Positions 1 to 9,471 are shown, counted from the stretch's first letter. The stretch: 64,000 nucleotides of DNA from Pseudomonas vanderleydeniana (GCF_014268755.2 NZ_CP077093.1:3336001-3400000), one strand, 5' to 3'. Translations and numbers: made by a program. The notes: generated by a model not told the origin, from the letters alone.

Positions 1-1
1 C

Positions 2-1672
2 AGCGTGGTTTCCCTGCTTTGCGCCTATTTCGATGTGCCGATCGCCTTGGTCAGCGTCATTGATCGCGACTATCAGATCTTCAAGGCGCGGATAGGCCTG
101 GCCCTGGAGCGCACGCCGAAGGAGATGTCGATCTGTGCCAACGGCCTTTGCCAGGACACGGTGCTGGAAATCTGCGACGCCTTGGCTGACGTCCGTACTG
201 TCGATAACCCGCTGGTGACAGGGGACCCCTACATCCGCTACTACGCCGGGGCTCTGCTGGAGGTCAAGCCAGGCCTGAGCGTAGGCCGCTTGTGCATCAT
301 CGATCGCAAGTCACGGGCAGCGCTGAGCGAACGTGACCAGGAGCTGTTGCGCAATGCCGCGCAGGTCGTGGTGTCGCGGCTGCAGTCCATCCACCAGCAG
401 AATTTCTACGATTCGATCACCGGGCTGCCCAACCGGCGACGCTTCGAGGCGGATCTTCATGATGCCGATACCCTGGCCGGTCAGGTGGCGGTATTCATCG
501 AGCCGATTTCGGCATCCGGCATGGACCGTTTGGTCAAGGCCCTGGGCCTGGAGTTCTTCACCCATTTCATGCTAGCGGTCAAGGAGGTCCTGTTGGACGT
601 GCTGCCCGCGTCCTCACGGCTGTATCGGGTCAGTACCCTGAGCTTCCTGACCCTGGTCGAGCCTCGCGAGGCGGCTTCCTTGCCGGGCAAGCTCGATGAA
701 ATCGTCCGGGCGCTGGGCAGGCCGCTTCACTGTGGCAACGTGCCGGTGTTTGCGGACGTGGCGATCAGTGTCCTGGAGCTCGGCGTTGAAGTCGATGCCT
801 CGCTCGACAGCCTGCGCCTGATGGCCAGCATGACCGATGCGGCCCGTCTGAGCGAGCATCGCTGGCTGGGGTATGACCCCCTGGTCGATGCCAGCCTGCG
901 ACGCAGCGCCACCTTGCTCAACGACCTCGAGGCAGCGCTGATCGCCACGGATCAGTTGCGACTCGTCTATCAGCCCAGGGTCGGCCTGGCCAATAACCGC
1001 TGTGTCGCCGTCGAGGCGCTCCTGCGCTGGACGCATCCGACCCTGGGCCCGATCAGTCCTGCGGAATTCATCCCCCTGGCTGAAACCACCGCATCCATTC
1101 GCGGTATCACGCGCCTGGTGGTCCGGCACGTCTGCGCGCAACAGGCCAAATGGAGGGCCCAGGGGCTGGAGCTGATCGTGTCGCTGAACATCTCCGCACT
1201 CGATCTCGGTGACGGCCACCTTTTCGAGGACCTGACCCGCGCGCTCGAGGTGTATGACGTGGATCCCCGGCACATCGAACTCGAGTTCACCGAAAGCGCG
1301 CTGGTGACCGACTTCGAGATGGTGCACCAGCAACTCCAGCGTTTCCGCGACCTGGGGGTTGCGATTGGTATCGACGATTTCGGCAGTGGCTACAGCAACT
1401 GGGTGTACTTGCGCCGCATCCCCGCCACCAGCGTCAAGCTCGACCGCTCGCTGCTGGCCAACCTGCAACCCGGGAACAACGAGTGGCACATCATTCGAAA
1501 TCTGATCAGCCTGCTGCGCGACTTGAGCCTCACGGTCGTGGCAGAGGGCATAGAAACCGATCTGCATCATCACCTGCTGCGCGGCTGGGGGTGCGATCAG
1601 GGGCAAGGTTATTACTACGCCAAGCCCATGCCGGCCGAGGCGCTCATGGAGTGGCTGCAGCGGCCGGCCTGA
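2..1672 (+). CDS. GAF-GGDEF-EAL cyclic-di-GMP protein (5' end outside window)
   Basis: The reading frame is open at the left edge, so the gene starts before the window. The first visible residues (FDVPIALVSVIDRDYQIFKARIGL) are already inside a GAF sensor domain. A GGDEF domain follows (DSITGLPNRRRFEADL), but where GG(D/E)EF should stand there is only VSTLSFL, so cyclase activity is unlikely. The C-terminal EAL domain keeps the catalytic signature: EALLRW, ELEFTES, IDDFGSGYSN, KLDRSL, EGIE and a late GYYYAKPMP. It is therefore probably a c-di-GMP phosphodiesterase with a GAF input and an inactive, possibly regulatory, GGDEF module. There are no membrane segments in the visible part. The downstream neighbour is convergent and unrelated. 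Confidence 0.9.
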   Translation, partial: SVVSLLCAYFDVPIALVSVIDRDYQIFKARIGLALERTPKEMSICANGLCQDTVLEICDALADVRTVDNPLVTGDPYIRYYAGALLEVKPGLSVGRLCIIDRKSRAALSERDQELLRNAAQVVVSRLQSIHQQNFYDSITGLPNRRRFEADLHDADTLAGQVAVFIEPISASGMDRLVKALGLEFFTHFMLAVKEVLLDVLPASSRLYRVSTLSFLTLVEPREAASLPGKLDEIVRALGRPLHCGNVPVFADVAISVLELGVEVDASLDSLRLMASMTDAARLSEHRWLGYDPLVDASLRRSATLLNDLEAALIATDQLRLVYQPRVGLANNRCVAVEALLRWTHPTLGPISPAEFIPLAETTASIRGITRLVVRHVCAQQAKWRAQGLELIVSLNISALDLGDGHLFEDLTRALEVYDVDPRHIELEFTESALVTDFEMVHQQLQRFRDLGVAIGIDDFGSGYSNWVYLRRIPATSVKLDRSLLANLQPGNNEWHIIRNLISLLRDLSLTVVAEGIETDLHHHLLRGWGCDQGQGYYYAKPMPAEALMEWLQRPA

Positions 1673-1739
1673 CAGCTGTGGACATTCCAGGGACTGGATG
1701 CCGCGCGGCGCCTGTATAAGTCATTCGGATTCGAGTTGA

Positions 1740-2135
1740 CTACACCGGCTGGTCGGGTGTGGGCACTGCCCGGTCGGGCAGGCACACGCGTAGCCGGTGA
1801 CCATCAGGGTCGAGCGCCACGAACGTCAGTCCGAACGCGGCGTGATGCAGCGGCTGCTCAACGACGGCCCCCCGGTCGACCCATTGCTGTTGAAGTGCCT
1901 CGACCTGCGCCGGTGTCTCGGCGAGGAACGCCACCTCACTTCGATGGCCGCTGCCGCCGCTCTTGTAGTCCTGGGCGCTGGTTGACCAGAGCCCCAGGGC
2001 CACACCGCTATTGAGCGAAAACGACACGTAGTTGGGGAAGGCGGCCTGCGGCTCGATGCCCAGCAGGTTCTCGTAGAAGGCGCGGCTTTTCTGTGGGTCC
2101 TGCACGTAGAGCAGAAACAGGTTCGGGTGATTCAT
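1740..2135 (-). CDS. VOC (glyoxalase/bleomycin-resistance) family protein
   Basis: The protein has 131 residues, the normal size of a single-chain VOC protein with paired beta-alpha-beta-beta-beta modules. The start (NLFLLYVQDPQKSRAFYENLLG) and the later FVALDPDGHRLRVC element are typical. Family members are metal-dependent lyases or dioxygenases, or bind antibiotics without catalysis. This one most resembles the PhnB/EhpR-like binding type, but the ligand cannot be read from the sequence. It is transcribed alone, convergent to the c-di-GMP gene. The start is supported by a purine-rich stretch just upstream (GAGGAAACCCCC before ATG). Confidence 0.8.
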   Translation of the reverse strand: MNHPNLFLLYVQDPQKSRAFYENLLGIEPQAAFPNYVSFSLNSGVALGLWSTSAQDYKSGGSGHRSEVAFLAETPAQVEALQQQWVDRGAVVEQPLHHAAFGLTFVALDPDGHRLRVCLPDRAVPTPDQPV

Positions 2136-2260
2136 GGGGGTTTCCTCGTGTGTGGGAGCCCGGATGTTATTCGAGGTGCCTGTCAGAACCTGTCAGCAGT
2201 CTGAGTCCGCCCTGGCGAATGGCTTGGACGCGCATTGGCCGGTATCAAACGGAGGAGGGG

Positions 2261-2420
2261 CTAGGCTTTGTCTGAAAAGTCTTGAGACGAAGGTCAGGCA
2301 AGGCGAAAACCGCCGAGGAACGACCGGGGTCGCGCCCGACTTTACTGGAGTAAATGAGCATTCCGAGGCGGTTTTCAACGCAGCATCACCGAGTATCAAG
2401 ATTTTTCAGACAGAGCCTAG
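2261..2420. mobile_element. MITE-like element with terminal inverted repeats and CTAG flanks
   Basis: The left end CTAGGCTTTGTCTGAAAA (2261-2278) is mirrored by the right end TTTTCAGACAGAGCCTAG (2403-2420). The inverted repeat extends to about 25 bp with few mismatches. A second internal pair is seen (GAAAACCGCCGAGGAACG against TTCCGAGGCGGTTTTC). If CTAG is the duplicated target, the element is 152 bp (2265-2416) and has no gene. Non-coding repeats of this size and sequence style are known as dispersed MITEs in fluorescent pseudomonads (the R178/R200 class of P. fluorescens SBW25). Assignment to that class is from memory. Confidence 0.75.
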
Positions 2421-2645
2421 AGTTGCCTGCTACCCATTACCGGCTCAGTCCCCTGGCCGTCGCGACAAGGCTGTCGAGGCGAGCTGGGTGTTTGTGAAAA
2501 AAAGCACTCTCGATGGAACCGCCATTTTTGGATGGTGTCATGTTGATATCATGAAGGGCGGCACCTTCCAGGCTTCCGTCGTTCATGTGGTGGTGCGCAG
2601 TGTTCGCGCCACCTCACACATAGACACTGAACGGCGGAAATTTAG

Positions 2646-4232
2646 ATGGCGGGAGCAATCACACGTGGGTTGGGCAATATCAGTGTCCGGGCGAAGCTGA
2701 CGCTTGGCTTTGCGACGGTGCTGGTACTGACGGTATTGATCGCGCTCACTGGCTGGCAAGGACTGGCATCGCTCAGTGAGCGCGGTGACAAGTTGATCTC
2801 GATTTCCATCTTGAACGAGAAAGCCCGGGACATGCGCATCGCGAGGCTGTCCTACGCGCTCAAGCCTGACAGCGAGCACGCTGGCGCAGTGATCAGGGCG
2901 ATCGACGCAGCGGATCGGCATATCGATGAGGTGAAGGCGCAACTGGAAACTCCGGAGAGCCTGCGCTGGGTGGCCCAGGCCGACCGTGCCCTGGACCAGT
3001 ACCGGGCGCATTTCAACGACTTCGCCCAAGCCATTGGCGCCACGGGCGCTGAAGACCGGGCACGTCAGGCAGAGAGCGGCCTGAACGCCGATATCGCCTC
3101 CTTGCTGGAGGCCAGCCAGCAACTGTCAGCCGGCCAGATCACCAAGCGCGATCATGATGTCAACCAGGCCAACGCGTGGCTCGGCGGCGCCTCTGCAGCT
3201 GCCCTGATACTGGGCGCGCTTGCCGCCTGGTTCATCACCCGGCTGATCGTCGGTCCCCTGATGGTGACGGTGCAGGCGTCCCGGCGCGTGGCCAGTGGCG
3301 ACTTGAGCCAGGATCTGGAGGTGACGCGCCGTGACGAACTGGGCCAGCTGCAGGACAGCATGCAACGCATGACGATCAGCCTGCGCGAAGTGATTGGCGG
3401 CATTCGCGACGGTGTGACCCAGATCGCCAGTGCTGCCGAAGAGCTGTCGGCGGTCACCGAACAGACCAGTGCCGGGGTCAACAGCCAGAAGGTGGAGACC
3501 GACCAGGTGGCGACCGCCATGAACGAGATGGCCGCCACCGTGCAGGAAGTGGCACGTAACGCCGAACAGGCTTCACAGGTGGCGCTGACCGCCAGCGAGG
3601 ATGCCCGCAACAGTGATGAGGTGGTGGCACAGGCCCTGTCCCAGATCGAACGCCTGGCTACGGAAGTGGGGCATTCCACCGAGGCCATGACCGAGCTCAA
3701 GCGCGAGAGCGACAAGATCGGCACGGTACTGGATGTGATCAAGTCGGTGGCGGAACAGACCAACCTGCTGGCCTTGAACGCGGCGATCGAAGCCGCCCGA
3801 GCCGGCGAGGCCGGGCGCGGGTTTGCCGTGGTGGCCGATGAGGTGCGTAGTCTGGCTCAACGCACGCAGGCTTCGACCCAGGAGATCGAAAGCCTGATCG
3901 ATGGCCTGCAGGGTGTCACCGCGCAAGTGGCCACCACCCTGGACAACAGCCGCACCTTGACCGACAGCAGTGTCGAACTGAGCCGGCGTGCCGGCACGTC
4001 CTTGCTCAACATCACCCGTTCGGTGGCTTCCATTGAATCGATGAACCAGCAGATTGCCGCGGCCGCCGAGCAGCAGGCAGCCGTGGCTGATGAGATCAAC
4101 CGCAGTGTGCTGAACGTGCGCGACATTTCCGAGCAGACCTCGGCCGCCAGCGAAGAAACCGCTGCGTCCAGCATCGACCTGGCGCGCCTGGGCGTGCAGT
4201 TGCAAGGCCTGGTGGGTCAATTCAAGCTTTGA
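2646..4232 (+). CDS. methyl-accepting chemotaxis protein
   Basis: This 528-residue transmembrane chemoreceptor has TM1 at about residues 17-37, a periplasmic domain of about 140 residues and TM2 at about 178-200. A HAMP domain follows to about 252, then a cytoplasmic signalling domain. The hairpin tip at about residues 370-402 ([30 protein letters not shown]) is the diagnostic CheA/CheW contact. The sensor is short and helical, consistent with a four-helix bundle ligand domain; its ligand is unknown. There is no C-terminal CheR-binding pentapeptide (the end is GQFKL). The gene stands alone, about 220 bp after the MITE. The ATG at 2646 has only a weak ribosome site. Confidence 0.93.
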   Translation: MAGAITRGLGNISVRAKLTLGFATVLVLTVLIALTGWQGLASLSERGDKLISISILNEKARDMRIARLSYALKPDSEHAGAVIRAIDAADRHIDEVKAQLETPESLRWVAQADRALDQYRAHFNDFAQAIGATGAEDRARQAESGLNADIASLLEASQQLSAGQITKRDHDVNQANAWLGGASAAALILGALAAWFITRLIVGPLMVTVQASRRVASGDLSQDLEVTRRDELGQLQDSMQRMTISLREVIGGIRDGVTQIASAAEELSAVTEQTSAGVNSQKVETDQVATAMNEMAATVQEVARNAEQASQVALTASEDARNSDEVVAQALSQIERLATEVGHSTEAMTELKRESDKIGTVLDVIKSVAEQTNLLALNAAIEAARAGEAGRGFAVVADEVRSLAQRTQASTQEIESLIDGLQGVTAQVATTLDNSRTLTDSSVELSRRAGTSLLNITRSVASIESMNQQIAAAAEQQAAVADEINRSVLNVRDISEQTSAASEETAASSIDLARLGVQLQGLVGQFKL

Positions 4233-4247
4233 GGGAGAGCCTTAAGC

Positions 4248-4847
4248 TCAGTGGCTGCGCTCGACCATGCCAAGAAGAGTTTGTCGAAGCTCTTCTTTGG
4301 CCTGTTCTTCAGTGATGTCCGCCACCAGCGCAGCCTCGGACAAGGTGTCGGCAGCTCCCAGCATTGCCCAGAGGCTGGCGCTCGATACACCCCCGGGTCC
4401 GGCGAAAGGCTCGAATATTCCAGCACACTTGGTGATGAGCGCCTTCTGGTACTGACGCTTGACGGCCGTCAGCTCTGGCGAGCCGCAGAGCGCAGCCAGG
4501 ACTCCCTGGATTTCACGCCCCTGGGTCAGCACGCAATCGACATACGCCGCGGCAAAGACCTGTGCCTTGTCCGCCAAGGTGGGCCGGGCGGCGGCAATGG
4601 CGGCATCGAAAAGTGCGGTTTGGCGAATGTCGTAATCCTGGTACAGGGCGGCGAGCAGACCGTTTCGCGTTCCGAAATGATCGTAGACCAGAGGCTTGGT
4701 GACACCCGCGACCTCGGCCAGGCGGCCCAGCGTGAGCGCATCGGTCCCCTCATCGCCGATCAGCGTCCAGGACGCCTCCAGCAACTGGCGGGTGCGGGCT
4801 TCTCGGGTCAGGCGTCGGCGCGGCGGTTCGGAAGTTGGCGAAGTCAT
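4248..4847 (-). CDS. TetR family transcriptional regulator
   Basis: The protein has 199 residues, normal for TetR. The N-terminal DNA-binding domain contains the helix-turn-helix LTLGRLAEVAGVTKPLVYDHFG (about residues 39-60, matching the TetR pattern). The C-terminal ligand and dimer domain is diverse, as usual. The gene lies 23 bp downstream of the flavodoxin-type oxidoreductase on the same strand, so the two are probably one transcript. The regulator would then control its own operon through the palindrome at 5528-5556. Confidence 0.9.
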   Translation of the reverse strand: MTSPTSEPPRRRLTREARTRQLLEASWTLIGDEGTDALTLGRLAEVAGVTKPLVYDHFGTRNGLLAALYQDYDIRQTALFDAAIAAARPTLADKAQVFAAAYVDCVLTQGREIQGVLAALCGSPELTAVKRQYQKALITKCAGIFEPFAGPGGVSSASLWAMLGAADTLSEAALVADITEEQAKEELRQTLLGMVERSH

Positions 4848-4870
4848 GCACCGGATTGTCCCACACCGCC

Positions 4871-5467
4871 CTATGGCTGAGAAGCCACCACGCCCGCGCC
4901 TATCCGTTGCGCTGTCTGCAGGTGAGCCTGCGGATAGCCCTCATCCGAAGCGAGAAGCAAGTCTGAGCTGCGCACATGGGCTCCGCAGTAATCGAAGATG
5001 CCGTGGTCGATCTGCGTCTTCATCGCCGGCGCATAGCCGTGCCGAGTGAAGGTGCCTGCATCGGCGCCTCCCACCGCAACCAAGTGGACTTGCAGGCGCT
5101 GCAGCTTTTTCACGACCTTGCCGTTGCCGCTGTCTTCGTAGGCCCAGCCCATCGAGAACACACGATCGATCCAGCCCTTGAGCAGGGCAGGGAATGACCA
5201 CCAGTAGATCGGGTAGACCATCACCAGGGCCTGCGCCCGATCCACTCGTTCCTGCTCTGCTGCCACGTCGGCAGGCACGGCGGCCTGCTGCATGAACAGT
5301 GCCTGATCCGCCTGGTTGAAACGCGGATCGAACCCTTCGGCCGCCAGGTCGGCAATCTCGCTGGTGTGCTGCGGGCCTGAAGCGGCAATGCCTTGGGCCA
5401 CGCATCGAGCAATGGCGTGAGTCAGTGAATCGGGATTGGGATGGGCGACGACGATCAGGCTGTGCAT
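4871..5467 (-). CDS. NAD(P)H oxidoreductase, flavodoxin-like fold (MdaB/KefF/NQO type)
   Basis: The protein has 198 residues. The first strand and phosphate loop SLIVVAHPNPDSLTHA and the motif VYPIYWWSFPALLKGWIDRVFSMGWAY are the hallmarks of the NQO1/MdaB/KefF flavodoxin-like family. These are FMN or FAD enzymes that reduce quinones or other electrophiles by two electrons in the cytoplasm. Its physiological substrate is unknown. It is the first gene of a two-gene unit with the TetR regulator 23 bp downstream, which suggests induction by an electrophile or quinone sensed by that regulator. No companion Kef antiporter is present. Confidence 0.88.
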   Translation of the reverse strand: MHSLIVVAHPNPDSLTHAIARCVAQGIAASGPQHTSEIADLAAEGFDPRFNQADQALFMQQAAVPADVAAEQERVDRAQALVMVYPIYWWSFPALLKGWIDRVFSMGWAYEDSGNGKVVKKLQRLQVHLVAVGGADAGTFTRHGYAPAMKTQIDHGIFDYCGAHVRSSDLLLASDEGYPQAHLQTAQRIGAGVVASQP

Positions 5468-5527
5468 GGTTGAAGCTCCAGTGGCGGGTGAGCGGCTCTT
5501 GAAGGCTCGGGTGTGGGTGAATTTCTA

Positions 5528-5556
5528 CCTACTAAAAGTAACTTACCATTAGTAGG
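5528..5556. promoter_or_regulatory. putative TetR operator upstream of the oxidoreductase-tetR operon
   Basis: An 8-bp perfect inverted repeat (CCTACTAA at 5528-5535, TTAGTAGG at 5549-5556) flanks an inner GTAACTTAC palindrome (5538-5546). It lies about 60-90 bp upstream of the oxidoreductase start, where a repressor would block the promoter. TetR-type operators are commonly palindromes of this size. Binding by the TetR protein at 4248-4847 is an inference. Confidence 0.6.
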
Positions 5557-5690
5557 TTGTCGAGCCCGGCATGGCGGAGGCCAGGCGCCCGCATCGCCGA
5601 TAAGGCGAACCCGTCGTTGTCGGTCGTGTCAGTTGCCAAAGCGTGATGATGTACAGTGGCGTCCTCAGCTCAGCAGCAGGACACGGATAC

Positions 5691-8276
5691 ATGGCAAATC
5701 CTCCATACGGTGAATCCTCATGCCGCGTCGCAGCCAGCGGCCAGGTGGAGGTGCGCGGCGCGCGGGAACACAACCTCAAGGAGGTGGATGTCGACATCCC
5801 TCGCAATGCGCTGGTGGTGTTTTCCGGGGTCTCCGGCTCCGGCAAGTCCTCGCTGGCGTTCGGCACCCTTTACGCCGAGGCGCAGCGGCGCTACTTCGAG
5901 TCGGTGGCGCCGTATGCGCGACGCCTGATCGACCAGGCCGGTGTTCCCGATGTCGATGCCATCGATGGCCTGCCGCCGGCGGTCGCGCTGCAACAGCAGC
6001 GAGGCGCGAGCAATGCACGTTCCTCAGTGGGCAGCGTGACCACGCTCTCCAGCCTGGTGCGCATGATGTATTCGCGCGCCGGTACCTATCCGGCCGAGCA
6101 GCCGATGCTCTACGCCGAGGACTTTTCGCCGAACACCCCGCAAGGCGCCTGCCAGGCCTGTCATGGCTTGGGCCACGTGTACGAGGTGACGGAAGCCACC
6201 ATGGTGCCCGATCCCTCGCTGAGCATCCGCGAGCGGGCCATTGCGGCTTGGCCGCCGGCCTGGCATGGCCAGAACCTGCGCGACATCCTGGTCACCCTGG
6301 GCTATGACGTCGACTGTCCCTGGAAGGATTTGCCGAAGAAGGACCGGGACTGGATTCTCTTCACCGAAGAGACGCCCACGGCGCCGGTCTATGCCGGCCT
6401 CACGCCGGCCGAGACCCGTGAGGCGCTCAAGCGCAAACTTGAACCCAGCTACATGGGGACCTTCACGGGGGCCCGGCGCTATGTGCTGCACACCTTTGCC
6501 AGCACGCAAAGTGCCCTGATGCGAAAGCGTGTCTCGCGCTACATGGAGGGCAGGCTGTGCCCGGCCTGCAATGGCAAGCGACTCAAGGCCGAGGCGCTGT
6601 CGGTGACTTTTGCCGGGCTGGACATTGGCGAGTTCCTGCAAATGCCCTTGGATCGCTTGGCGGCTTTGCTCGAACCGGTTGCCGAGGGCGACTTCCAGGC
6701 CCACATGGCGGCCGATGCGAACTCGTCTGGTGTGCCTGGCACCTGCGCGCTCCCGGAGGAAAAGCGCCTCGCCGCGCAACGTCTGGCCGGTGGGGTGATG
6801 GCGCGTCTGCGTCAACTGCGTGGGTTGGGTTTGGGCTACCTCAGCCTGGACAGGGCCACGCCAACGTTGTCGGCTGGCGAGCTGCAGCGGTTGCGCCTGG
6901 CCACGCAATTGAGCTCCATGCTGTTTGGCGTGGTGTACGTGCTGGACGAGCCCTCGGCGGGTCTGCACCCCTCTGACAGTCAGTCGCTGTACGACTCGCT
7001 GGATAAGCTTCGTGATGCCGGCAACTCGGTGTTTGTCGTGGAGCATGACCTGGACTTGATGCGCCGTGCGCAATGGTTGGTGGATGTGGGGCCCGATGCG
7101 GGAGAGCGCGGCGGGCGCGTGCTCTACAGTGGCGTGCCGCAAGGGCTGCGGGAAATTGCCGAGTCGCGGACCGCGCGTTATCTGTTCGACGAGATATCCG
7201 CGCCCGCTAGTCGCGAGCGCGAACCCGTTGGATGGCTGGAGCTGCGAGGCATTCGGCGGCACAACCTGCATGGCGTGGATGCTCGCATCCCGCTAGGGGT
7301 ACTGACGGCGGTGACCGGTATCTCCGGGTCGGGCAAGTCCAGCCTTGTCGCCCAGGCCCTGCCAGAATTGTTGCTGCTGCACCTTGGGCACGAACCGCAA
7401 GACGATGCGGCTGACAATGCCAATGGTGAGGGGCCTTCCGTGATCGAGGTCACGGGCGGTCATCTGGCCGGAGACCTGGAGGGGATCCAGCGCCTGGTCC
7501 AGGTCGATCAGAAGCCGATTGGCCGCACGCCGCGCTCCAACCTCGCTACCTATACCGGCTTGTTCGATCACGTGCGCAAGCTGTTTGCGGCCACGCCGGA
7601 TGCGCGCCGGCACCGCTATGACGCCGGGCGGTTTTCCTTCAACGTGGCGAAGGGGCGTTGCGAAACATGCGAGGGAGAGGGCTTCGTCAGCGTTGAACTG
7701 CTGTTCATGCCCAGTGTCTACGCACCGTGCCAGACTTGCCACGGCGCGCGTTATAACCAGGACACGCTCGCCGTCCGCTGGAACGGGCGCAACATCGCCG
7801 AGGTGCTGCACATGACGGTGGAACAAGCCCACGAGTTCTTTGCGGGTGAAGACGCTATCGCGCGTCCACTGCAGCTGTTGCGGGAGATCGGGCTGGGCTA
7901 CCTGCGACTGGGGCAGCCCGCCACTGAGCTATCGGGCGGCGAGGCACAGCGCATCAAGCTCGCCACGGAGCTGCAGCGAAGCCAGCGGGGCCGCAGCCTG
8001 TACGTGCTCGACGAACCGACGACAGGCTTGCATGCCTGCGATGCCGACCGTTTGCTGGTGCAGTTGCAGCGCCTGGTCGAGGCCGGCAATACGGTGGTGA
8101 TGATCGAGCATGACATGCGCGTGGTGGGCCAGGCCGACTGGGTGATTGATGTCGGGCCAGGGGCAGGGGAAGCGGGTGGCCGTATTGTCGCGACCGGTAC
8201 GCCTCGGCAAGTGGCGACGGCGCCTGGCAGTCGCACGGCCCCATTTCTGGCTGAGGCGCTGCTGCGCACGCAATGA
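5691..8276 (+). CDS. UvrA2-type excinuclease ATPase without UvrB-binding region
   Basis: About 861 residues from the ATG at 5691; an ATG at 5643 gives a longer, less conserved N-terminus. There are two ABC ATPase halves: Walker A SGVSGSGKSSLAFG with signature LSAGELQRLRLA, and Walker A TGISGSGKSSLVAQ with signature LSGGEAQRIKLA. Zinc-binding pairs CQACHG, CPACNG, CETCEG and CQTCHG are present. Compared with canonical UvrA (about 940 residues), the stretch between MMYSRAG and CQACHG is only about 25 residues, so the UvrB-binding domain is missing, as in UvrA2/class II proteins. These may serve in DNA damage tolerance or drug resistance rather than standard excision repair. The gene is divergent from the oxidoreductase operon. 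Confidence 0.9.
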   Translation: MANPPYGESSCRVAASGQVEVRGAREHNLKEVDVDIPRNALVVFSGVSGSGKSSLAFGTLYAEAQRRYFESVAPYARRLIDQAGVPDVDAIDGLPPAVALQQQRGASNARSSVGSVTTLSSLVRMMYSRAGTYPAEQPMLYAEDFSPNTPQGACQACHGLGHVYEVTEATMVPDPSLSIRERAIAAWPPAWHGQNLRDILVTLGYDVDCPWKDLPKKDRDWILFTEETPTAPVYAGLTPAETREALKRKLEPSYMGTFTGARRYVLHTFASTQSALMRKRVSRYMEGRLCPACNGKRLKAEALSVTFAGLDIGEFLQMPLDRLAALLEPVAEGDFQAHMAADANSSGVPGTCALPEEKRLAAQRLAGGVMARLRQLRGLGLGYLSLDRATPTLSAGELQRLRLATQLSSMLFGVVYVLDEPSAGLHPSDSQSLYDSLDKLRDAGNSVFVVEHDLDLMRRAQWLVDVGPDAGERGGRVLYSGVPQGLREIAESRTARYLFDEISAPASREREPVGWLELRGIRRHNLHGVDARIPLGVLTAVTGISGSGKSSLVAQALPELLLLHLGHEPQDDAADNANGEGPSVIEVTGGHLAGDLEGIQRLVQVDQKPIGRTPRSNLATYTGLFDHVRKLFAATPDARRHRYDAGRFSFNVAKGRCETCEGEGFVSVELLFMPSVYAPCQTCHGARYNQDTLAVRWNGRNIAEVLHMTVEQAHEFFAGEDAIARPLQLLREIGLGYLRLGQPATELSGGEAQRIKLATELQRSQRGRSLYVLDEPTTGLHACDADRLLVQLQRLVEAGNTVVMIEHDMRVVGQADWVIDVGPGAGEAGGRIVATGTPRQVATAPGSRTAPFLAEALLRTQ

Positions 8277-8319
8277 TTTCCCAATCCAATACAAGCCTGC
8301 ATCACAGAGGTGAGACGTC

Positions 8320-9366
8320 ATGGGAAACCCGGTTTTCACGTTCAGTACCGAGGCGCTCCCACCGAGGTCGCGATTCGAGGCCTGGCGTGAAGAAGTCAAC
8401 GCCATCTTCGACATCAACATCGGCACAACGGAGTCTTCAGGATTCAACTACCGCCTGACGACCAGTTTTGTCGGTGAAATCCTGATGGGCTGTGGTGTCT
8501 GGGAGGGGGAGAGCGCGCCGGTGCACTACGGTGTGAAACGGCCTTTGCAGATGATCCGCCGTGATGGCCTGGATCATTTCTACGTCTGCCTGAGCCTCTC
8601 CCATTCAATCCATGGCTCTGCCGGGCGCACAACGCTCGCTGCCGGTCGGTCGCAGATCTACGTGCTCGACCTGGCTCGCGAACTCGACAGCGTGATTGCT
8701 GCCGGGGACACGATTATCCTGACTATTCCTCGCGATGTACTCAGCGCCCGCCTGGGCCCCAAGGACCTTCACGGGCTGGTGCTGCGAGGCGCATTGGGCG
8801 ACCTGCTTGCCGATCACATGCGCGCCTTGCAGCATCGGCTGGCTGACCTCAAGCACGACGACATCCCCTACGTACAACAAGCCACGCTGGCCATGGTCGC
8901 CGCCGCGCTGGCACCCAGTGCAGCCAACTTCATGGAGGCCGAGGCGCAAATCGACCACACGCTGCTCAATCGCGCGCGTCAACTGATTGAACAGCATTTG
9001 CATCGACCCGATCTCTCTCCGGCCTTCGTGGCCGGGCAGTTGGGCCTTTCCCGGGCGCGCCTGTACCGACTGTTTGCACAGGAGTCGGGCGTGTCGGCGT
9101 ATATCCAGTTCCGCCGGCTGAACAAGGCCCGCGAGCTTCTTCAAGGCGAGCTCGGCCACCAGCAGCGTATTTCCAGCCTGGGGTTTCAATTCGGCTTTAA
9201 AAGCGACGCGCACTTCAGTCGCTCGTTCAAGGCCGCGTTTGGTTACTCACCCACTGAAGCCAGGGAGCAGGCCGCGGCCGGACGGCTGCCTCACACCGCA
9301 AAGCCCAATCGTGCCCACACCGGATTTTCCCTGCAGAAGATCCTTGATCAGATGCAGACCGACTGA
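8320..9366 (+). CDS. AraC family transcriptional regulator
   Basis: The protein has 348 residues. An N-terminal sensor of the AraC-binding-like type (FRLRSRFEAWRE-like opening, here LPPRSRFEAWREEVN) is followed by the C-terminal two-helix-turn-helix domain, about residues 220-325. The second HTH, FGFKSDAHFSRSFKAAFGYSP, is a textbook AraC signature. It follows the UvrA2 gene by 43 bp on the same strand and could be cotranscribed with it. The ligand and target genes are not evident. Confidence 0.9.
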   Translation: MGNPVFTFSTEALPPRSRFEAWREEVNAIFDINIGTTESSGFNYRLTTSFVGEILMGCGVWEGESAPVHYGVKRPLQMIRRDGLDHFYVCLSLSHSIHGSAGRTTLAAGRSQIYVLDLARELDSVIAAGDTIILTIPRDVLSARLGPKDLHGLVLRGALGDLLADHMRALQHRLADLKHDDIPYVQQATLAMVAAALAPSAANFMEAEAQIDHTLLNRARQLIEQHLHRPDLSPAFVAGQLGLSRARLYRLFAQESGVSAYIQFRRLNKARELLQGELGHQQRISSLGFQFGFKSDAHFSRSFKAAFGYSPTEAREQAAAGRLPHTAKPNRAHTGFSLQKILDQMQTD

Positions 9367-9454
9367 GACGCACGGACAACAGTTTGAGACGCTCAGGCAA
9401 GAGAATTTTCTCGGCCATCCAAGTGTAACTTTATAATCGGTATCGAATTGTTTC

Positions 9455-9471
9455 AGAGCTGATTCAGCTCT
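9455..9471. promoter_or_regulatory. 17-bp palindrome downstream of a TATAAT box
   Basis: AGAGCTGA (9455-9462) and TCAGCTCT (9464-9471) form a perfect inverted repeat with a one-base centre. It lies just after a consensus TATAAT (9432-9437) and 27 bp before the 47-residue lipoprotein gene. It could be an operator or a hairpin in the 5' leader. No good -35 box is seen at the right spacing. Confidence 0.35.

Noticed and set aside
2134..2700. 188-residue plus-strand frame reaching across the MITE
   Set aside because: It runs through the inverted repeats and lacks codon bias or family resemblance; the open frame is chance.
6024..7271. 415-residue minus-strand frame opposite the UvrA2 gene
   Set aside because: It is antisense of a gene with clear ABC motifs.
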